From Viscum album (taxonomy: Eukaryota; Streptophyta; Magnoliopsida; Santalales; Viscaceae): DNA of 64,000 bases. Both the position numbers and the translations under genes were made by a program. The stretch is from contig OY728119.1 in the NCBI GenBank assembly GCA_963277665.1, forward strand, positions 317,646,206 to 317,710,205, given 5' to 3'. Of the stretch, positions 45,494 through 56,600 are shown piece after piece; position 1 is the first letter of the stretch; each line of letters begins with the position of its first letter. Under the pieces are notes generated by a model. That model did no database searches, was not told where the DNA came from, and saw nothing but the letters and a program-made list of their open reading frames with translations.

Positions 45494-46337
45494 TATGTAA
45501 ATAATTCAAACAAAATGAAATTTCTCAATTAAAATTCATTGTTTTTCACTATTCATAAAAAATGAATCTTTTCATAAAAATCCTAAAAATTCACCTTAAG
45601 CTAATTTTGATGTCTTGATTTCAAAAATTAAGTTTATTTAGTTATATATAGTTTATTAAATTTTTAAAATTTAATTTTAAAATATGTGGGCCATTAAAAG
45701 GAAGTACCTTTTAAAAAATACATCTTTTTATGTATAAAATTGGATTTATTATTATCTCTTATATAGAAAACACATAATATGAATGTTAATTATTTTATTG
45801 AATATATAATATATATATTTGATTAAAATAATTTTGAAAAAGTTTTTTTAAAATTTATTTATATAAATTTTTTTTGTACATAGAAAAATAGTTTTTAGAA
45901 AATGAATTTCTTTATTTTAAAATAGTATTTACTTTCATTTCTAATTAATTGGTTACCAAATAATTAATTTTATAAACATACATAAAACATATTTTTATAA
46001 TTTAGTTAATCCTTTTCATTCCCACTATTCCAACATCAAGTTGATAACCATAATAATATTTAAATAATATGTCACATTTCGTTTAAACTCAGTGTTGCGT
46101 GTAATGAAATATTTGCTCAGTGTTGTGTGTAACACAATATAAAATTGGTATTGGGTGTAACAAAAGCTAAAATCAGTGTTCTTTGTACCACAATCTAAAC
46201 TCAGTGTTTTATGTAGTGCTCTCTTAAGTTGGTGTTGTGTATAAAGAAATCCTAACTTGGTGTAGTGTGAAATGAAATCCATCAAAGAATTTTAATTTAT
46301 TTGAAAAAAATAATTCATAAAAACATGGGGTATTATA
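45494..46337 (-). repeat. Gypsy-2 5' LTR (right), second part
   Basis: Resumes after gypsy-3. TGTTTTTCACTATTCATAAA and TTCACCTTAAGCTAATTTTG match the gypsy-1 LTR at about 15370-15440. It ends at GGGGTATTATA, followed by GACTC. Confidence 0.85.
46086..46285 (-). repeat. 29-bp tandem repeat at the gypsy-2 LTR end (7 degenerate units)
   Basis: Units close to CTCAGTGTTGYGTGTAACA followed by about 10 variable bases recur near 46088, 46117, 46149, 46177, 46203, 46231 and 46259. Gypsy-1 LTRs hold a single unit in the same place (CTCAGTGTTGCGTACAACAC at about 16092 and 22678), so the array expanded in gypsy-2. On the sense strand it lies at the start of U3. Confidence 0.85.
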
Positions 46338-46342
46338 GACTC

Positions 46343-47771
46343 AGCCTACCTACTATCATCTATGAGCTCCATCATTATATAATAATTTACTCATAAGTAA
46401 GTTAGGGGATCTAATGAATCAAATAATAATGTCTTACATAAAAGAAACTATGGTCATTCAGTTTCTTACATAATAAGGAGGAGGGGATAACTCATGGACC
46501 ATATTTTTAATTTAGTAATTATAAAATAAAATGAATCCAATCACATATATAGGTATGGTCTAAGATTATGATCATACACATAGAATGAAATGAACAAACA
46601 TTTTATATCTAGTTATCAATTACTTTGATTCATTATTTAATTAAGATAAAATTAAATGAATTAATCTAAAAAATTAATTTTATCTTAATTACATCGAAGA
46701 ATCATTTAAATTCCATCATCTGTAATTTTATAATTTTTTTTAAATTAGTAAATTACATAAGTTTACTTGAAGGAAATGACATATACTCTTCTAAACTACT
46801 AGGAATGGTCCTTGTCCTTATGAATTCCCTTGGAATCCAACATATAGTTCATGGTAGGTAATTACATGGAATGTATTTTAAAAAAAATGACACATAGAAC
46901 ACATGTGAATTACACTAAATGTGATTCTCTTGACGTGTTATTAGTTCACTACATTAAAAACCAAACAAAACTTATCGATTTATAATTTAACATAGAAATT
47001 AATTTAATATATAATAAAAAATCCTATAAAATGACATGTACTATCAAGAAAATGGAACAAAAAACACACGAGAATAGGATTAATTATATAATTAGTATTT
47101 ATCTCTATATTACATTAAGGACACTAGATAAAGAATACTATAAAGTGTTTAATGGATTAAATGATGTGTGACCTCTTTTAACCATTTCTATGACACAGAA
47201 CTAGGAATTGTGAATGTTTATCTTCCACAAATTTGTTCTAGTTACACTATGTATAATCTTCCTACACATCACTTAACCTTAAAGGTACATAGTTTTTATT
47301 CCCCATGTATTGTAGAAGATACATGATAAACTTGGACCCCCCATGTTCTCAACAGTGAGATCACATAGACTACATATCATGTATACGAGTTATAAAATAC
47401 ATAGTTCTTCAAACAACATTACTTCTAGTCCATATATCCATTGATCCATTTTATGAGATCTAATCCAATATTATCAGAATAATCCAATAATCATGAAAGA
47501 TACATAGAAGATACATGGTTACATAGTGTGTAGTTTACAACACGATTTATAATATTTTTTTATCTGATTAGAATTATTTACATCTATATATGTCATTTTC
47601 ATATGTCTCTTTTTTTATATAATCTATTTGTTGGCTTTGTGAGAAATAAAGAATAAAGGGAGGATAAAATTTTTTTTAGATTCCATGAACCAATAGATCT
47701 AATGAAAAATAAATTTCTAACACATACTATTCAGTCAATGATTAATATATAAATATAAATTAACCATGTTA
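46343..47771. other. Unassigned AT-rich sequence, probable Copia leader or gag region
   Basis: Between gypsy-2 and the Copia primer-binding site. By layout it should be the 5' internal part of the outer Copia element on the minus strand, but no gag motif was recognised and frames are closed. No other repeat is evident. Confidence 0.4.
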
Positions 47772-47785
47772 CCAATTTGATACCA
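47772..47785 (-). other. Primer-binding site of the outer Copia element
   Basis: On the minus strand TGGTATCAAATTGG, starting two bases after an LTR end reading ...AAATTCA. Its first eight bases match the initiator tRNA-Met complement. It orients the element to the minus strand, as at 1-3925. Confidence 0.6.
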
Positions 47786-48999
47786 CTTGAATTTTTTGAG
47801 TGTAGTAGAAGACCCTGTTTGGGCATGGAAAATTTGACAATTAGTATTAATTCATGAATAATATAAGTTTTAAATGATGAATAACATCATGAAAAATTAA
47901 TTTAAATCATATATTACTTGACGAGTTTAAAATCTAGAACCATAATAGGAGGATATTCACATGTAATTTATAGTTAATTTATTAATAAATCTAAAATCAC
48001 TAAAACTTGTAATTATTTTTTCATTGATGATCTAGTTAACTAGATCTCACTATAACATCATTATTTTTGAGGGACCAAGTACATAATACCTATAACAGTG
48101 ATTAAAATGTGAATCAAAATCTCTGAATATCACCATAGATTCACCGGGTGCAAGGATGGTCGATCCTGATTGCTTGTAACATTCATGGTTGATCATTGAA
48201 GAATTATCTACAAGGATGAATATTTCATTATTTTATATCGAAGTATTGAGAGAGTAGGGGGAGATATCACACTATATATCTCTAGATCTCTAGACCACTT
48301 TCTAGGGTTTGAGAGATATTCCCTCTATTCACCTTGCATAATGAATCTAACTTAAGAAATAGATATAACTATATATATATATTAATGAATGTTTAGGGTT
48401 TTGTATTTAAATATAATACCCCATATAGATTTTTTAATTAATAAAGAACTCCATTTATTAATAATAATATAATTATTATTCATATGACATGTGCATCACC
48501 TAATAAAAAATAAATATCATTTATATCATTTCCAATCAGACAATTAAACTTAGTCCGCTTATCATCCTCAAAATTTAATGAACCTAGAATAATGAATATT
48601 TATTTAATAAATAAATACGACCTAATTATTCATAAATAAATATAATAAATATTATATTTTCAAAACCTTAAAAGTATATATTAATTATAATTATTTAACA
48701 TAATTATTTTTTCGAATAACTTGTGATTAAATCTTGGAAATAAACTAAACCTAAATAATTATTTAACTAAAAAGCAGGAGAAATATTTATTATAAATTGT
48801 TAAATTAAAAATTAAATTTAATTAAGATTTTTGATACAATTATAGTGTGATCCTCTTGGACTCTTTCACAGTGGAAATAGGCGGAGACACATAAAGTCCA
48901 CAGTTAGTATCTAGAAATACACTAAGAATAACATAGAGAAAAAATTTAATGTTTCAATCACTACCAAAAAGCTAGGTTTCTACAGCACCACCCTTTAAT

Positions 49000-49145
49000 A
49001 ACACTAAAAAAAGTTCTGATAAAGGAACCCCCTTTAATAGTTCTTTTTTATCATTATTAAAGGGGACCCCTTTATCAGTGCTTTTTTAGTAGCGCTGATA
49101 AAGGGGGAGCTTTATCAACGCTTTTTTTCCTTTTGTTGATAAAGT
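49000..49145. repeat. CACTA-2 left subterminal repeats
   Basis: Copies of TTCTGATAAAGG, TTTATCAGTGCT and AGCGCTGATAAAGG in alternating orientation. Confidence 0.85.
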
Positions 49146-49249
49146 GTATATTTCAAAAAAATTAAATTTCATAAAAAATAATATATTGATATATAAGTAT
49201 ATTTATATTTATATAAATATAATATATATTTTTTAAATATGTCTTATAT

Positions 49250-50250
49250 CGATTTGATATGTGGTAGATGCAAATCGGATAACGGGAGCAGAAGTTATGG
49301 AAAAAACAGACACCCTGAGCAGAACTTATGACCACTGGGAGGAATTATGGGCCTTTTTGGCCTTAAAGAATGTTATAAGGGGTTATAGTGGTCACTGGAG
49401 TATAGATATTTTTTCAAGCTTCGATTTTATAGGTCACAATGCTCAAACAGGCACTCAGACTAGAAGTTATGATTGTTTGAAATTGAGCAACCCTTCTAGT
49501 GCCTAAAAACCTAAGAAACCCATAACTCACTAAAATAGCCATAACTTCTGCTTTAGGTGTCCGTTTGAGCACCGTGACCAGTAAAATATAATATCATGAG
49601 ATGATTGAGGACCACGTGATAAGATCAAAGCAACGGATAATATATCAGTTATACCACTTCAAAAAAAAAACTCCAACTTCAAACGACCATAACTTTTGCT
49701 CTGGGTGTCTATTTAGGATCTACCATATATCAAATTGAAGGAAGCGAATATATCTATGAAGAAAGTGGACTATAACATAGTTTCAATCATTTCTAGGACC
49801 TTAAAACCCAAAAAATCTATCTGAATGCCTCCAAAACCCCGTTTCTGTGTCCGGTTCCCTATCAATTTTTTTTCTTAAAACGGTAATAATTACTGATACG
49901 TGTGTCTGTTCAGAATCCATCACCTATTATATCATATTTCATTCCATGAGATTATTTTTGACCAGTCATGGAGCTAAAAAAGACACCCGGAGTATAAGTT
50001 ATGCTCTTTTCAGTGACTCTGCGGTTTGTTAGGTTTTTCGAGCCCCCATTTATAGCACTTTTGTTCTATCTACTATTTTTTCAAACCATTGTAACTTATG
50101 ATATGCCTATCTATTCAGCATCCACCACCTATCATATCAAATATCATTTGATATTCTTTGATTTGACTAGTCATGAAGCTGGAACGAACTCTCGGATCAG
50201 AATTTTTTGTCGTTACCGTGAGTTTAAGGTTTATTTGACTTTCAGATTGT
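49250..50250. repeat. CACTA-2 internal degenerate repeats
   Basis: A sentence-like pattern recurs about five times in both orientations: a CCATAACTTCTGCTYTRGGT-type start, GTGTCYRTTTAG-A-C, and CACC-TATCATATCA, then a CAGTCATG-AGC tract (near 49270, 49540, 49690, 49880 and 50090). Open frames at 49261-49506, 49847-50032 and 50001-50405 fall inside it and show no domain. It is probably non-coding filler made by duplication. Confidence 0.6.
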
Positions 50251-50399
50251 ATTTACAGGTTTTGAGGGTTTCTCCATTTTTACCTGTTTTTCAAGTTTAC
50301 ATGGATTCTTATCATTTTTCATTATTTACTGTTATTTATAATCAAATATATAACAATATATACATATTTTTTTATATATTTACACATAAAAATTTAATT

Positions 50400-50995
50400 T
50401 TATAAATAAATAATTAAACATATTTATATATAAAATATATTTCTCAATATATAAGCCTTATCTAAATAAAAAACTAATATCCATTTTATTTAAAATAAAA
50501 ATTTATGAATATTTATATACCTATATAATGTGTATGTGTATATATATATATGTGTGCGTCTGTATTGACAAACTGATATATATTATCTATATATTCTAAA
50601 CATATGTATATACATATTAATATATAATATTTGTATATCTATAAATATGTATAATTATACTTACATATACACATATACTATATATGTGTGTGTGTGTGTC
50701 TGTTGTATATATGCATTTATTTATTTATAAACACACAAAAAAAACATATTTCATAAATGTATTTAAAACTGATCTTATAAATATATATTAATATATGAAT
50801 AAATATATTAATATATAAATATAAATAAATATAAATATATTAATATGCGGATATATATATTAATATAACTTAATATATATATTAATATAACTATATATAT
50901 ATTAATATAAATATATATGTTAATATAAATATATAATAATATATGAGTAAATATAACTAAATATATATATATAAATAAATAGATATATTAATAAA
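50400..50995. repeat. Low-complexity TA-rich tract in CACTA-2
   Basis: Dense TATATATTAATATAAATA words and short GTGTGTGTGT patches. No coding capacity. Confidence 0.85.
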
Positions 50996-51002
50996 TGAAG
51001 AG

Positions 51003-51240
51003 AAAAGCAATATGGTGGAGTGGTAAAGGCTTAGGTTCATAGGAAACTGGTCCTGAGTTCGAATTTAGGGGGAGGGAGGTCGTGCATGCAGGTGGAATAA
51101 AGGATGGTGCTATTAAAGGGTGGGTGGGGGCACTGTTAAAGGCTGGGGGGGGGGGGTACGGACTGAGGCGTGTGAGCTGGGGGGGCATTGTTAAAGGGGT
51201 ATTCAAGTGTTGTTGAAGCCCCTCCCGAATTGCAGATTTT
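51003..51240 (+). other. tRNA-like segment and G-rich tract in CACTA-2
   Basis: ATGGTGGAGTGGTAAAGGC (A-box-like) and CTGAGTTCGAATTTAG (B-box-like), 45 bases apart, resemble a tRNA body without acceptor pairing. They are followed by a G-rich stretch including a run of about 13 G near 51147-51159. Probably a captured SINE fragment. Confidence 0.45.
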
Positions 51241-51249
51241 TTTTAATGT

Positions 51250-51480
51250 TTTTTATCTTTTATCAGCGCTAAAAAAGCACTGATAAAGGACCCATTTATC
51301 AGTGTTTTTTTAGCATTGATAAAAGACCCCTTTTATAAGAACTTTTTTTAGTTCTGATAAAAGGCTCCATTATCAGTGATTTTCTGAGTGCTGATAAAAG
51401 GGGCCGCCCTTTATCTTCACTGAGATTAACAACGCTTTTTTAGCACTATAAATGGACCTTTCTAGCATGGATAAAGGCCA
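51250..51480. repeat. CACTA-2 right subterminal repeats
   Basis: TTTATCAGCGCT followed by AAAAAAGCACTGATAAAGG, and several more pairs of the same motif and its inverse. Confidence 0.85.
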
Positions 51481-52296
51481 TATTTACAGTAGTAAATGAT
51501 ATATAACCACCTATGAAATACAACTATGTACTATAATCCCTTTATCATGATATCTGCAATTAATAATGTTTTATGTTGGTGCCATCAAAATATGTTCTTG
51601 GAGTCACTTTCATTAAATTTATAGAAAGTAACTTTCCCACAGAACACCATGTCCATGGATTAATCTAGGTAGCTCCATTCCCATCAGAGGGCTTGAGTTA
51701 TCAACTTCTATTAATATATATAAGTGATAAATACTTTATCACATTATCCATTAATGAAATATCACTCATTACACACCCAACATATCCTACTTCACTGTGA
51801 GTGTACGTTGTCACAATTTTCATCAATACATAAAAGTACATGACTTATGAAATTCATTAATAATAATATTAAGTTTTGATGATTAATACACATACCCACA
51901 AATAATAACATTTAAGAAACATATAAATGTGGATTTCTACTAGTGGGTATTGTTCTCATAATCTCATACTCTGGAAATTAACAAGGGTGCACACTATGTG
52001 GAAAAGTGCCTCAAAGTCACATGAGTCTCCACCCAGGGTAGCCTATATCATATGTGTCCTTAAAAAGATATCATATACTAAATAACATGTATATTCAAGA
52101 ATTCTATCATGAAACCTCCAGGTTCTCATTATAGTAGGGAACTGTTATGAACTTTTAGTGTGAAAAATATTTTTAGGACATTATCACATAAGAGTAACAA
52201 TCATAATGTGATAATAAAATTTATTAATATATAAGATAATGAATTCATGTAATCTCCAAGTACATAGAATTTGGTTCTAGGATGTTAATTCTAATA

Positions 52297-53650
52297 GCCA
52301 CCTCATAAGGACTATTTAAATCCTTAGAATATCTAGAATTTGCAATGTCACGATCACTAGGGTAAGAATCCCAGGAATACTTGTAATTCATTTAGTACCA
52401 AAATATCTCACATATCAACATCTAGAATCTAAGGGTTTACCTATGGTAAAAGCTCTTTCTTCAGGGTGAATCCTCATACAACCCTCTGACCATTTTGTGT
52501 AACTCATGAACATGGATGTATTATGAACCCTCCCATAATATAGTGTGAAACCAGATCCTTGGTGTACTGGGAATCTAATGTGGTCCCATTCTATGGATCA
52601 TTAGTTTATTCCTGGGTGTCCCATTTAATCAAAATCATTATTAGGCCCAAATGTCAGATCCCAGGTTTTATCGAGAATCCACACAATAGCAGGCTCAATG
52701 GATGATTCTGGTTCTAGGTTAACACCCAAAATCATCACTACCCAATTCTCATATGTACCCTCTCACATGTCAAAAAGTCACTATGGTTCCCATAAAGGTC
52801 CCCATGTTCTCATTATACCTTGCACATTGTGTAGGGTCCCTTAATCCCAACAAGTCACTTGGGTCAACACCTAATACAAAGAGGTTAGTATGTCCCTTAG
52901 TTTGAAAAATCTCATCAAGGACTCTCTAACATCCCTTAAAAAATCTCATCAAGGCCTCTCCAACATCCCTTTAAAGTCTCATAGGTCATTATCTATCAAG
53001 AAGGCTCAAGACCACTTCAATACCCTTTCCATCCTATGGTCAGTCCAAACACCCAAACTATCTCAATTACCTAAGGATCTACTCACATGTTGTCATGAAT
53101 TTGTAGTTCATAATGCTCAACTGTCACCCATCTCAACTATCTAAATGTTATAAGACATCTTACAGTCCTAACCATGAATTCTAGGGATAATCCCTCGGTT
53201 CTACTCACACTCCCACTTATGGGATCTATAGGAACTTATCCGTGTTCTGCTAGGTCACTAACCTCATAGGAGTCACAATGTCTTGGGTCCATAAGCATCA
53301 AATGTTAGTTAGGACCTCGGCCAATATCAGCCAAGGAAATATATCTAGTTCCAAGGTCCTCAATGGACCAACACCTTATGCATCCTAGTTATATACATTT
53401 ATTTAAATTAAAAAAAAATTATTTATTCATAAAAGGAATGGTTACCCTTAGTGGAAGGAACCCACATAATACACGACACATAAATCAAGAATATATGATA
53501 AGGGTTGGTATGAAAGACCACCTACCATTTTAGACGCCTTTCCCATTTTCTTTCTAGCCTTGAAACTCTTTCCTATGCTTTCCTAAGATCATCAAGGCTC
53601 AACTAGTCACAATTCACACTCTCGAACACCTACGTTACACCAAGGAACCA
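52297..53650. repeat. Long direct repeat, copy A
   Basis: Colinear over about 1.35 kb with 59020-60360. Shared tracts include CATATCTCACATATCAACAT, AATCCACACAATA, GGTCCCAT, TATCTAGTTCCAAGGTCC and ACATAAATCAAGAATATA. Similarity is patchy with indels, so the copies are old. Copy A starts exactly where the Copia LTR ends, so Copia inserted into this repeat. Identity is unknown; LTRs of an older element are likely. Minor open frames inside, such as 52890-53144, show no domain. Confidence 0.75.
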
Positions 53651-56600
53651 CACATAATTAATTATCACAAATAATAATTAATTAAACCATTTTATCCAAA
53701 ATAGTAATCACACCCAATTTTCTCTTTGAACATCTTCATCATTCCGAAACTATACCTAATGGCAGTCTAAGGTTCTTCCTCACATCCCTAGACCTACATC
53801 GAATGAAATCACTATCAACCAACACCATAAAAAAAGGAATTTAAAACGAATTTATCTAAAAACCTATAATAAATCAATTATTAAATGAAACTTAAGAAAA
53901 ATGATGATCCACTATATGAAGATGATATCTTGATTCACCCTCTTCATTGGGAGAGTGAAATCCCCAATGTTCTCATCCTATTCATCCATGATCTAGTGGA
54001 ATCATAACTAAATCCATAACCATGAAAAATATAAATTAGATGGGGAGTGAGAATAATATCTATAGAATATATAAGAGGAGGAAAGATACTTTAAAATTTC
54101 TAAATATACCTTCCATGATAACCCCAAACCAAAGGTAAGGGGGAGAGAAAAGGGGAATCAACTGCTAACTATGGGAGCCAATGGAGGAGGTGAAGAGGGG
54201 GTTCACCCTATTAATACCAATATAGAATATTGATAATTATTCCATATTCAATACCCATATTACAATAGGGAGGGTCATCGACTGGCCGATGAACACTTGA
54301 AGTATTTATTTCTACTACTAGACATAACTGGTTGGCCAGTGGTGCTGACTATCCAACCATTGGATCTGTAGAATCTTTCTCTATAGTTTCCACCTAAATT
54401 CTTTCAAGGATTATTCAATCCCATTAGATGCCTCATAAGAACCCAAACTTTTTTAAACACATCCTTTATTCTATTTCAATATTTGGAACCCCATTTTCAA
54501 ATCTAAAAAAAATATCGAGCCTCCCACTAAACTCAATGGGTAAAATTTTCTCTAGAATTTGTACACACAGATGAACACGATGTCTTCAAAATCCCACCAT
54601 AATAGTTCTTGTACCCAAGAAGTCTCCTTGGTCATCCAACCAAATATATCGACTAAAATTAGTTGGTAATTACTATTAAAACATCTACATTATATTCACA
54701 AACACCCAATGAACATCCAAGGAACAAACTCCAAATTAAAGTTCACAAACTACCATAATCCAAGACAACACTTGAAACCATAACTGAAACATCAAGATAA
54801 AACCTCCCCAAGACTTTCAATTTTGAAACATGGTCATATCATTATATAATTATTCATCCATTTTATGATGATCCCCACTATTTTATTTATCATGAAAAGT
54901 CAAATTCTATGTTGCAGTGCCTTCACATTTGGAATTTCTACTGAAACACACCTCTATAATCATAATGAAACTACTGTAATTGTTCCCAACTACACACCTA
55001 ACCATAAATAATAATTCCACTCATGGTTATTAATTCTAATCCAAATAGTTAAAATTCCAATCAACCATTCTCAAAACCTATCATTCCTGATTTTACTTGA
55101 AAACCTTTGGTTTATCCAAGAAACACTACCGTATTTTCAAAAATGACATAGATGATGCAGTTTTAGGACCTCCACATTTAATCTTGTGCAATATACTAGC
55201 CGAGACTTCTCTGGGTTATCCTTATCAAAGAGGATTGGCCTTAAATAATAATATTTTTCCAACACTTGATACTGATGTACCTACTCTAGGATACACCCCA
55301 TGAAATCTCAAACACACTTTTCTAATTCCACTCCATACTTTATGTGTAACTCCATTTTTGGATCTTTTAGAAGTTTAAATCATAGTCATGTCCTTCTACA
55401 TGCTCCAAAACATCTTCGACCTAACACCCACTCACATTACACCGACACTATTTTGATCCAGATACCTATGCATTGAATCCATCCGATTCTATACCTAAAG
55501 TGTACCTAGAATTTTCTAAGTAGTCCAAGTGATTTTTATTCCATTTTTTCATTGGGATCAGAAATCCAAAATGATCATCAAATCAATGATCCCATACAAC
55601 AAGAATCCTTTTAGCTCACATCACCCACAACCAACATCACAATACCCACCATAGGACCATCCTTATAATATCTTTATTTGATCAAAATCCAAAATCCACA
55701 GACCATGCCTTTAAAAACCCTAAACATGACGATTAGACATGGATAATCTTACTTATCTCCTGATCACTAACTCTATGAGTTCCATAAATAAAACATTCAT
55801 GTTTCTCTTCCTGAGCCACAATGACCATATTTCAAGAATACATCTTCCCATCACCAACTCACTAAAACCCATAAGCTCATGAACCACTCATGGTCATTAT
55901 CAAATTAAAACACAAGTGGTTCTACATGTGAACAACATGTTTCACCTCGATGTTTCTTAGAAATAATAAGATTAAACTCTAATCCCACCCAATCCTAGAC
56001 CCCGAATCACACTACCATGAGATATATGATATTGAGGCCAAGATGACCATGTTCAATGACATGTTAGTCTCATCACACTAGGACTGAGTGAAAATTAAAT
56101 TTTTATTTCCAAGCACTTTTAGGAAAAGTGAGAAACCACACATTCCTTAACACAAACCAGATCATGACTTGAAAAATTCATAAAATACATATGTAGGACA
56201 AACAAAAACCAACCAGAATACCATGAGACTACATATCATAATACTCATAATCATCTCTGCATCCCACACAAGAATCCCCTTCTGCCATAGCCGATTCCCA
56301 CTCAGAGGACAATTTATGTCGCCTTAAGAAGTAGTTACTTTGCTTAAAGCTCCCTATCTGGTCCAGTAAAGGATGCACTGGGCAAGGCTATTTGATCACA
56401 CTAGGAGTTCCCTTGGAAATATGTTTCAAAATTAGGCACCCTACATATGTCATGTCTACTTAAAACAGTCTTTTACTCAAAATGAAAACTCGACATTGAA
56501 GGAACTATCACTTAAGGTGCTCATCCCAAAAAACCCCCAAGGCATCACACTTCCTAGGTCACCTACCCTATAACACCTCATGTTTAGTAGTCTTATAATG

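Larger units (their letters stand above)
26498..46337 (-). mobile_element. Gypsy-2: degenerate gag-only LTR retrotransposon carrying nested insertions
   Basis: The left end is TATAATGACC (from TGTAATGCCC) at 26498. The right end is GGGGTATTATA (from GGGGTGTTACA) at 46337. A perfect 5-bp target duplication GACTC lies at 26493-26497 and 46338-46342. The left LTR (26498-about 30095) contains the SINE. The right LTR (31811-46337) is split by gypsy-3. The short internal region holds only a decayed minus-strand Gag zinc knuckle. It is clearly related to gypsy-1 but more diverged. Orientation is minus, from the gag strand and the decayed primer-binding site beside the right LTR. Confidence 0.88.
48959..51494 (+). 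mobile_element. CACTA-2: non-autonomous CACTA element
   Basis: The left end is CACTACCAAAAAGCTAGG. The right end reads ATATTTACAGTAGTA, the inverse of TACTACTGTAAATAT, a degraded CACTACTACAAAAC terminus. The 3-bp target duplication AAT lies at 48956-48958 and 51495-51497. Subterminal TTTATCAGYGCT motifs at both ends are the same as in CACTA-1. No transposase is encoded, so it would have depended on a CACTA-1-like source. Confidence 0.88.
47788..52296 (-). repeat. Copia 5' LTR, split by CACTA-2
   Basis: The right end, near 51955-52296, is colinear with the 3' LTR remnant at 1-345. The left end abuts the primer-binding site. Without CACTA-2 (48959-51494) and one target copy, it is about 1.97 kb. 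Read on the minus strand it begins TATTAGAATTAAC (from TGTTGGAGTTGG). A likely target duplication copy GCCAC follows at 52297-52301. Confidence 0.7.

Noticed and set aside
46086..46285. Regular short repeats resembling a CRISPR array
   Set aside because: Units are degenerate, spacers are part of the repeat, and the context is a plant LTR, so it is a tandem repeat.
50001..50405. 134-codon frame inside CACTA-2
   Set aside because: It falls within the degenerate internal repeats, is Phe/Tyr-rich from AT-rich DNA, and runs into a TA tract without domain support.
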